Below, piece by piece: positions 1 through 4,944 of a stretch of 6,284 bases of DNA; positions within the stretch are counted from its first letter, which is position 1, and the number at the start of each line of letters is the position of its first letter. The notes under the pieces were generated by a model. The model ran no database searches. It was not told the DNA's origin and saw only the letters and a list, made by a program, of their open reading frames with translations. This DNA is from an uncultured Muribaculaceae bacterium (GTDB lineage: Bacteria; Bacteroidota; Bacteroidia; Bacteroidales; Muribaculaceae): contig CAMWGM010000093.1 of the NCBI GenBank assembly GCA_947173755.1, positions 1 to 6,284 of the forward strand, read 5' to 3'. The position numbers and the translations under genes were made by a program.

Positions 1-528
1 ATCCCATCCCGGTACTCAAAAGCCATCTATGAGGCAGCCGCCGAAAAGAAGGCTGACGGCCGCATGTTTGAGCTGATGAAGAATCTCGCCTCGGCGTTCG
101 ACAAGGAGGCTCAGTTGTCAAAGGTGATGGCCAACCCGTTTGTCTCGGCTGCCGACAAGAGCGCCCTGCTCATGACAGCCGCCCAGGCCGATCCCGATAA
201 AGACACCCTGTTTGCCGACTCGCTGCGACTGCTGGCCGAAAACGGCCGCCTCGACATGGCGCGAGAAATCGCTCTCGCCTTTGTCAAGTTATATCGCGAA
301 AAACACTCCATCAAACTCGTCACAGTCACTTCGGCCGCTCCCATGAGCCCCGAGGAGACCGACCGCCTGAAGCGTCTGATTGCTTCCCACATCGGTGAAG
401 GTTCGATGGAATTCGAGCAGCGGGTCGACCCCGAACTGATCGGAGGTTTCGCCGTCAAGATCGGCAACGAGAAACTCGATGCCTCGGTGGCAGCCGAACT
501 CAAGGCCCTTCGCCTGAAACTCACCTAA
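1..528 (+). CDS. atpH: F1Fo ATP synthase subunit delta (OSCP-like), 5' partial
   Basis: This is the delta subunit of the F1 sector, which forms the peripheral stalk linking the alpha/beta hexamer to the membrane b subunits on the cytoplasmic side. The frame is open from base 1 and reads IPSRYSKAIYEAAAEKK before the first in-frame ATG at base 64. That resembles the normal delta N-terminus (an R-Y-[AS]-K-A-[LI] element), so the true start lies a few codons upstream of the window and ATG64 is internal. About 175 residues are visible, close to the roughly 177 usual for the family, so little is missing. The N-terminal part is a helical bundle type. The C-terminal part carries the family signature around DPELIGGFAVKIGNEKLDAS, ending in a short helix and a TAA stop. 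It lies upstream of atpA, the standard bacterial order. Confidence 0.95.
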   Translation: MPSRYSKAIYEAAAEKKADGRMFELMKNLASAFDKEAQLSKVMANPFVSAADKSALLMTAAQADPDKDTLFADSLRLLAENGRLDMAREIALAFVKLYREKHSIKLVTVTSAAPMSPEETDRLKRLIASHIGEGSMEFEQRVDPELIGGFAVKIGNEKLDASVAAELKALRLKLT

Positions 529-621
529 ATAAGAGAATTTCGGATCAGGACGGTCTACGTTCACTGACTCCGATTCAAAATCTGAACAAATTACTCCCCC
601 CCTCTATCCATAACCCCGCAA

Positions 622-2196
622 ATGATTAATCCCAGCGAGATATCAAAAGTGCTCAAGCAGCAGCTCGAGAATGTCAGCTCAAAGGTGTCGTTCGAAGAAA
701 CCGGCACTGTGCTTGAAGTTGGCGACGGCGTGGCCCACGTCTATGGTCTCGACAATGTCTGCGCCAACGAGCTCGTAGAGTTTGAAAACGGCGTCAAGGG
801 CGTGGCCCTCAACCTCGAGGAGAGCAACGTCGGCGTCATCCTGCTCAACAGTGTCAATAAAGTTACCGAAGGCATGAGCGTGAAGCGCACCGGCGAAATC
901 GCTTCAATCCATGTGGGCGACCAGCTCTTCGGCCGCGTCATCAACGTGCTCGGCGAGCCCATCGACGGCCGTGGCCCTGTGGAGGGTGAGCTTCTTCCGA
1001 TGCCTCTCGAGCGTAAGGCCCCCGGCGTTATCTTCCGCCAGCCCGTCAAGCAGCCCCTCCAGACAGGTCTGAAGGCTATTGACTCGATGGTGCCCATCGG
1101 CCGCGGTCAGCGCGAACTTATCATCGGCGACCGTCAGATCGGTAAGACCGCCATCGCCATCGACACCATCCTTAACCAGCGCAAGAACTTCGAAGCCGGC
1201 AAACCTGTCTATTGCATCTATGTTGCAATCGGCCAGAAAGCCTCTTCGGTTGCCGCTATCGTCGAGACTCTCCGTCAGCACGGCGCACTCGACTACACCG
1301 TCGTCGTAGCCGCCACTGCTTCCGACTCCGCCTCCATGCGCTATTACGCTCCCTTCGCAGGAGTAGCGATCGGCGAGTATATCCGCGACACCGGCCGCGA
1401 TGCCCTAATCATCTATGACGACCTCTCGAAACAGGCTGTCGCCTATCGTGAGATCTCGCTCATCCTAAAGCGTCCTTCAGGTCGTGAAGCCTATCCCGGC
1501 GACATCTTCTATCTCCATAGCCGTCTGCTTGAACGTGCAGCTAAAATCATTGACAACCAGCAGGTGGCTTCACAGATGAACGACCTCCCCGAAGTCCTCA
1601 AGGACAAGGTGAAAGGAGGCGGCTCGCTCACGGCGCTCCCCATCATCGAGACCCAGGCCGGCGACGTCTCCGCTTACATCCCGACTAACGTGATCTCGAT
1701 CACCGACGGCCAGATCTTCCTCGAGACAGCCCTCTTCAACCGCGGTATCCGTCCTGCCATCAACGTAGGTATCTCCGTGTCGCGTGTGGGTGGTAACGCT
1801 CAGATCAAGTCGATGAAGAAAGTGGCCGGTACACTGAAGATCGACCAGGCTCAGTTCCGCGAACTCGAGTCGTTCACCAAGTTCGGTGGCGATATCGACC
1901 CCGTCACAGCACGCGTCATCGACAAAGGTCGCAAGAACGAGCGTCTGCTCATCCAGTCGCAGTACTCCACAATGGCCGTCGAGGACGAAGTAGCCGTCAT
2001 CTATTGCGGCACCAAGGGCCTCCTCGAGAATGTGCCCATCGACAAGGTGGCTGAATTCGAGAAAGACTTCCTCCAGTTGATGCACGCCAAGAATCAGGAC
2101 GTCATGGATGCCATCAAAGCCGGCAAACTTGACGAAGCCCAGACCTCGGCGCTCACCGCTGCTGCTGCCGAAGTCTCAGCCCGCTATAACAAATAA
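622..2196 (+). CDS. atpA: F1Fo ATP synthase subunit alpha
   Basis: This 524-residue protein is the non-catalytic nucleotide-binding alpha subunit, which alternates with beta in the cytoplasmic F1 hexamer. It has an N-terminal beta-barrel domain (about residues 25-95), a nucleotide-binding domain (about 96-380) and a C-terminal helical domain. Visible motifs are the P-loop GDRQIGKT at 169-176, a Walker B-like stretch ALIIYDDLSKQA at 261-272, the sequence GSLTALPIIETQAGDVSAYI, and the family signature PAINVGISVS at 378-387. The arginine just before that signature (R377, in GIRP) is the expected arginine finger. Length is slightly above the 513 residues of E. coli. The P-loop has Ile at 173 where Thr is usual; Lys175 and Thr176 are intact. 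The start at 622 gives the typical INPSEIS N-terminus. No Shine-Dalgarno is seen; the leader is C/T-rich. Confidence 0.98.
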   Translation: MINPSEISKVLKQQLENVSSKVSFEETGTVLEVGDGVAHVYGLDNVCANELVEFENGVKGVALNLEESNVGVILLNSVNKVTEGMSVKRTGEIASIHVGDQLFGRVINVLGEPIDGRGPVEGELLPMPLERKAPGVIFRQPVKQPLQTGLKAIDSMVPIGRGQRELIIGDRQIGKTAIAIDTILNQRKNFEAGKPVYCIYVAIGQKASSVAAIVETLRQHGALDYTVVVAATASDSASMRYYAPFAGVAIGEYIRDTGRDALIIYDDLSKQAVAYREISLILKRPSGREAYPGDIFYLHSRLLERAAKIIDNQQVASQMNDLPEVLKDKVKGGGSLTALPIIETQAGDVSAYIPTNVISITDGQIFLETALFNRGIRPAINVGISVSRVGGNAQIKSMKKVAGTLKIDQAQFRELESFTKFGGDIDPVTARVIDKGRKNERLLIQSQYSTMAVEDEVAVIYCGTKGLLENVPIDKVAEFEKDFLQLMHAKNQDVMDAIKAGKLDEAQTSALTAAAAEVSARYNK

Positions 2197-2317
2197 TCCG
2201 AATCAAACATGACGGGAGTGTCAGTCCGACAGACACTCCCGCTCACACTCCCCTCTCTCCATCCCATCATCCTCCCCAATATTCCCAGTCAACCCGAATA
2301 ACCCACAGCACTGACCA
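2197..2317 (+). other. atpA-atpG intergenic leader, C/T-rich
   Basis: This 121-base gap is the longest in the window. It starts with an inverted repeat (annotated separately) and continues with a strongly pyrimidine-rich stretch from about 2236 to 2290 on the coding strand. No open frame of convincing coding type, no recognisable Bacteroidota promoter of the TAnnTTTG type and no Shine-Dalgarno before atpG were seen. It most likely acts as an untranslated spacer within the atp transcript; that is inference. Confidence 0.5.
2213..2241 (+). repeat. Perfect inverted repeat, 10-bp stem and 9-base loop
   Basis: The left arm CGGGAGTGTC (2213-2222) is exactly complementary to the right arm GACACTCCCG (2232-2241), around a 9-base loop. 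The stem is GC-rich and begins 17 bases after the atpA stop codon. No T tract follows; the downstream sequence is C/T-rich. It is therefore not a classical intrinsic terminator. It may be an RNA-stabilising, processing or attenuating hairpin between atpA and atpG. The sequence ACACTCCC recurs at 2245-2252, giving the left arm a second possible partner. Confidence 0.7.
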
Positions 2318-3208
2318 ATGGCAACACTCCGCGAACTTAAAGGACGCATCGGATCCGTAGCATCGAGCGAGAAGATCACAGGCGCCATGAAGATGATCTC
2401 ATCGGCCAAAATGCACCGAGCCGAGAGCGATCTGAAGCGTCTACTGCCTTTCCGCACTCAGATCGAGACTATCATCGGCAATCTGCTGACCGCCGACACC
2501 GAATTTGAGTCGCCCCTCACCGCAGCGCGCGAGGTCCGTAACATCGCTGTGGTTATCCTCGGCTCCGACGACGGTCTGTGCGGAGGCTACAACATCAACA
2601 TCTTCAAGGCGATGCTCGCCCGGATCGCTTCTCTCAAGCAACTCCATCCCTCGGCAGTCATCACCGTCATCCCCGTCGGACGCAAAGTGGGAAAAGCCGT
2701 GAGATACTGGGTCGGCAAGAGCGGAGGTTTCAAAGTCGAGGCTCCTGCTGCCGAGGTTAACTCAAAAGCCACCGGCGACGTTGTCAAGGCCTTCATGGAA
2801 TCGCTCCGCGACTCATTCATCGACGGTACCTATGATCTCATCGAACTCTGCTATATGAACTTCCTGAGTGTCTCCCGCCAGCGTCCGCGCGCCGACCAAC
2901 TTCTCCCTCTCACTCCCGAAGCATTCACCACCGATGGTGTCAAGGCGCTTTGCCGTCCCTGCATCTTCGAACCTTCGGCCCAGGAAATCTTCACCACCAT
3001 CCTGCCGATGTATATGCTCGCGCTTACCCAGGAAGTCTTCACCGAAAACCGCGCTTCCGAACAGGCCGCGCGCGTCATGGCCATGCAGAGTGCCAACGAC
3101 AACGCCAAGAACCTCCTCGGCGATCTCCAGCTCGAGTACAACAAACTGCGTCAGCAGGCCATCACCAACGAACTCCTCGACATCCTCGGCGGACAGTCGC
3201 GCGACTGA
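2318..3208 (+). CDS. atpG: F1Fo ATP synthase subunit gamma
   Basis: This 296-residue protein is the gamma subunit, the rotating central shaft that couples the Fo c-ring to conformational change in the F1 beta subunits. E. coli gamma has 287 residues. The N-terminal helix reads LKGRIGSVASSEKITGAMKM (about 7-26), followed by a central alpha/beta domain with SDDGLCGGYNIN at 83-94. The C-terminal helix includes SEQAARVMAMQSANDNAKNL and ends in ITNELLDILGG, matching the family's conserved C-terminus. These two terminal helices form the coiled coil inside the alpha/beta hexamer. Ala follows the initiator Met, as is common in gamma. The gene ends with TGA at 3206-3208. It is the last atp gene here, with nuoI next on the same strand. 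The residue after SD in the central motif is Asp where Arg is common. Confidence 0.97.
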   Translation: MATLRELKGRIGSVASSEKITGAMKMISSAKMHRAESDLKRLLPFRTQIETIIGNLLTADTEFESPLTAAREVRNIAVVILGSDDGLCGGYNINIFKAMLARIASLKQLHPSAVITVIPVGRKVGKAVRYWVGKSGGFKVEAPAAEVNSKATGDVVKAFMESLRDSFIDGTYDLIELCYMNFLSVSRQRPRADQLLPLTPEAFTTDGVKALCRPCIFEPSAQEIFTTILPMYMLALTQEVFTENRASEQAARVMAMQSANDNAKNLLGDLQLEYNKLRQQAITNELLDILGGQSRD

Positions 3209-3313
3209 TGCCGGGAAGTCGGTCAGATATATAACCGGTAATCCGCGGATTACAGTCGATATCGTAACAAACAAGGCAACTTACAAAAAAATATTCCTCA
3301 TCTTCACAGAAAT
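3209..3313 (+). other. atpG-nuoI intergenic junction
   Basis: This 105-base spacer separates the ATP synthase genes from the complex I genes. It contains a perfect 16-base palindrome (annotated separately), a smaller palindrome CGATATCG at 3257-3264, and an A run at 3285-3291. I see no intrinsic terminator (hairpin plus T tract) for atpG and no clear Bacteroidota -7 element of the TAnnTTTG type. Read-through from atp into nuo is therefore possible, but a promoter of unrecognised form cannot be excluded. The 25 bases before nuoI are A/T-rich and lack a Shine-Dalgarno. Confidence 0.5.
3238..3253. repeat. Perfect 16-base palindrome between atpG and nuoI
   Basis: GTAATCCGCGGATTAC reads identically on both strands. 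It lies 30 bases after the atpG stop and 60 bases before the nuoI start. As DNA it has the two-fold symmetry expected of a site for a dimeric regulator. As RNA it could form only a 6-bp stem with a CGCG loop and has no T tract after it, so it is a poor terminator. A role as operator is inference from symmetry and position only. Confidence 0.6.
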
Positions 3314-4039
3314 ATGGGAAGTGTAAAAGATTACTTCACCGGACTCGGTCAGGGAATAGCCTCCCTGGTGAAAGGCATGGGTGTCACAGGCAAGGAATTT
3401 GTGACCCCCAAGATCACCGAAGAATATCCCGATAACCGCGACAATCTCCCCGTCGCCGACCGTTTCCGTGCCATCCTTACTCTCAAGTATGACGATCAGG
3501 GCAACCATAAGTGCATCGCCTGCGGTACGTGCGAGCGCGTCTGCCCTAACAATACCATCTCACTCGACATCAAGACTGTCGACACCTGGGACGGCAAAAA
3601 GAAGAAAAAACTCAACAAGTATATCTACGACCTCGGCTCGTGCACCTTCTGCCAGTTGTGCGTGGTCAACTGTCCGACCGACGCCCTCGAGTTCAGCAAC
3701 GATTTCGAGCAGGCGGTCTTCACCCGCTCTAAACTCGTCAAGCAACTCAACTATCTCCCCGAGAAAGAGGAACCCAAGCCCACTCCCGAGCAGATAGCCA
3801 AAATGCAGGCCGAGAAAGAGGCAAAGATAGCAGCCGCTAAGGCAGCCGCCGAAGCCAAGAAGGCCGCTGCTGCAGGTGACGCCGCTCCGGCAGCCGCCGC
3901 CCCGGAGCCTGAGATCGAACTCGACGAGAAGGCCAAAAAGGCTCTTGCAGCCGCCGGCGACGATCCCGTCAAGAAAGCCCGCATCATGGAGGCGCTCAAG
4001 AAAGCCGCAGCCCTCAAAGCAGCAAAGGGCAACGCATAA
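3314..4039 (+). CDS. nuoI: NADH-quinone oxidoreductase subunit I (two 4Fe-4S clusters) with Ala/Lys-rich C-terminal tail
   Basis: This is the ferredoxin-like subunit of complex I, passing electrons along the peripheral arm towards the quinone site. The 241-residue protein has an amphipathic N-terminus with a typical GMGVTGKEFVTPKITEEYP element (about 21-39). Two 4Fe-4S motifs follow: cysteines 67, 70, 73 and 77 (CIACGTCERVCP) and cysteines 110, 113, 116 and 120 (CTFCQLCVVNCP). A run of five lysines (95-99) lies between them. The ferredoxin domain ends near residue 150. Residues 151-241 form an Ala/Lys/Glu-rich low-complexity tail not found in the roughly 160-180-residue classical NuoI. The start at 3314 fits the family N-terminus. 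It is the first nuo gene after atpG, so nuoA to nuoH are not at their usual place. A different 2x4Fe-4S ferredoxin is unlikely because nuoJ, nuoK and nuoL follow. Confidence 0.94.
   Translation: MGSVKDYFTGLGQGIASLVKGMGVTGKEFVTPKITEEYPDNRDNLPVADRFRAILTLKYDDQGNHKCIACGTCERVCPNNTISLDIKTVDTWDGKKKKKLNKYIYDLGSCTFCQLCVVNCPTDALEFSNDFEQAVFTRSKLVKQLNYLPEKEEPKPTPEQIAKMQAEKEAKIAAAKAAAEAKKAAAAGDAAPAAAAPEPEIELDEKAKKALAAAGDDPVKKARIMEALKKAAALKAAKGNA
3764..4036 (+). other. Low-complexity Ala/Lys/Glu tail of NuoI
   Basis: This segment encodes NuoI residues 151-241. It opens with a Pro/Glu/Lys linker (KEEPKPTPEQ) and continues with an A-K-E-rich helix-forming stretch containing imperfect AAKAAAEAKKAAAA-type repeats. 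A short Pro/Ala hinge near 190-200 follows, then a second Ala/Lys helix ending in AALKAAKGNA. At the DNA level it is rich in GCC/GCA and AAG/AAA codons, which makes it prone to repeat-length change. The frame stays open and codon style matches the rest of the gene, so it is probably translated. Its function is unknown. Confidence 0.8.
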
Positions 4040-4079
4040 ACCCCCACTCCCACCGTAATCAAGACACTAATTATAAGAA

Positions 4080-4595
4080 ATGGAATCTTTAGGAAGCCAA
4101 ATCGTCTACTGGATCCTTGCCGTGGCCATCGTGGTGTTCTCCGTGCTCACCGTCACGACCCGCAAGATCCTGCGCGCAGCCACCTACCTGCTGTTTGTGC
4201 TCTTTGCCACTGCCGCCATTTACTTCAAACTCGACTATGAGTTCCTCGGCACAGTGCAGATAGCCGTCTATGCCGGAGGTATCGTGGTGCTTTTCGTGTT
4301 CGCAATCCTTCTCACCACCCGTCCCGGCGACAACAGCCAGTTGCTCGAGTCGCGCAAGAAAGTCCTGGGAGGCATCGGCGCTCTCTGTGCCGCCGGCCTG
4401 ACTGCATGGGCTCTCTTCTCAAGATGCGCTGACGTCTGCCGCTCACTGCCCGCTATGGAAAATCCCACCATGCACAAGATCGGCGTGGCTATGCTCGGCA
4501 GCGGTTACGAACAGTATCTCCTCCCGTTCGAGGCTATCTCGGTGCTCCTTCTGGCATGCATCATCGGCGGTGTCGTCGTGGCCCGCAAACGCTAA
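4080..4595 (+). CDS. nuoJ: NADH-quinone oxidoreductase subunit J (membrane)
   Basis: This 171-residue hydrophobic protein is the NuoJ subunit of the complex I membrane arm, next to the quinone and E-channel region. Five membrane segments are visible, at about residues 8-26, 30-49, 54-78, 95-113 and 146-167. The diagnostic third helix contains EFLGTVQIAVYAGGIVVLFVF, with Glu54 at its start and the conserved Tyr64 beside the glycines that allow the pi-bulge of this helix. The last helix, YLLPFEAISVLLLACIIGGV, is also typical. A loop cysteine pair, Cys116 and Cys120 (CADVC), follows the fourth helix; its meaning is unknown. The start lies 40 bases after nuoI, behind an A-rich leader (TAATTATAAGAA) rather than a Shine-Dalgarno. 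nuoK follows after 27 bases. Confidence 0.95.
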   Translation: MESLGSQIVYWILAVAIVVFSVLTVTTRKILRAATYLLFVLFATAAIYFKLDYEFLGTVQIAVYAGGIVVLFVFAILLTTRPGDNSQLLESRKKVLGGIGALCAAGLTAWALFSRCADVCRSLPAMENPTMHKIGVAMLGSGYEQYLLPFEAISVLLLACIIGGVVVARKR

Positions 4596-4622
4596 CATCC
4601 ACCGCTAAGAAGACACAACACA

Positions 4623-4934
4623 ATGGATATAACTATTCTTTGCTATCTCATCCCTGCTCTGGTGATGTTCTGTTGCGGAGTCTACGGCTTTCTGACCCGC
4701 CGCAACATGATTGCGATGCTCATCTCGCTCGAGTTGATGCTCAACGCCGTCGATCTCAATTTCGTGCTTTTCAACCGCTATCTCTATCCGGCCTCCAACG
4801 AGGGTTGGTTTTTCACCCTCTTCGGCATCGCCATCGCCGCTGCCGAGACCGCGCTGGCTATAGCCATCATCGTCAACCTCTTCCACGTGAGCAAGAATAT
4901 CGATGTTCGCGACGTGGCTCATATGAAACACTAA
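4623..4934 (+). CDS. nuoK: NADH-quinone oxidoreductase subunit K (membrane)
   Basis: This 103-residue protein has the length expected for NuoK, the small three-helix MrpC-like subunit of the proton-pumping arm. Membrane segments lie at about residues 4-22, 28-50 and 62-87. Two buried glutamates expected for proton transfer are present: Glu37 in ISLELMLNAVDLNF and Glu75 in AAAETALAIAI, equivalent to Glu36 and Glu72 of E. coli NuoK. The G-x-x-x-R-R-N stretch before the second helix is also family-like. The gene sits between nuoJ and nuoL, with only 10 bases before nuoL, indicating co-transcription and probably translational coupling. Its leader contains AAGAAG, at most a weak ribosome-binding sequence. 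Confidence 0.96.
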   Translation: MDITILCYLIPALVMFCCGVYGFLTRRNMIAMLISLELMLNAVDLNFVLFNRYLYPASNEGWFFTLFGIAIAAAETALAIAIIVNLFHVSKNIDVRDVAHMKH

Positions 4935-4944
4935 TCCCTGCGCT

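Noticed and set aside
64..528. ATG at 64 as the start of atpH
   Set aside because: The frame is open to base 1 and its translation, RYSKAIYEAAAEKK, matches the conserved delta N-terminus. The ATG is internal and the gene is cut by the window.
563..588. Weak inverted repeat GTTCA/TGAAC before atpA
   Set aside because: It has only about five pairs with a long loop, which is expected by chance in a 93-base spacer.
1570..2085. Long open frame on the minus strand inside atpA
   Set aside because: It lies opposite a well-conserved alpha-subunit coding region. Its Asp/Glu/Leu/Val-rich product looks like a reverse-frame shadow in GC-rich DNA, with no recognisable domain.
2213..2260. Intrinsic terminator after atpA
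   Set aside because: The hairpin is strong but no T tract follows, and atpG, part of the same complex, lies directly downstream. It is kept as an inverted repeat only.
2813..3274. Minus-strand open frame over the 3' half of atpG and the spacer
   Set aside because: It is antisense to conserved gamma sequence, shows no family motif, and has only low-complexity Glu/Val/Gly-rich composition.
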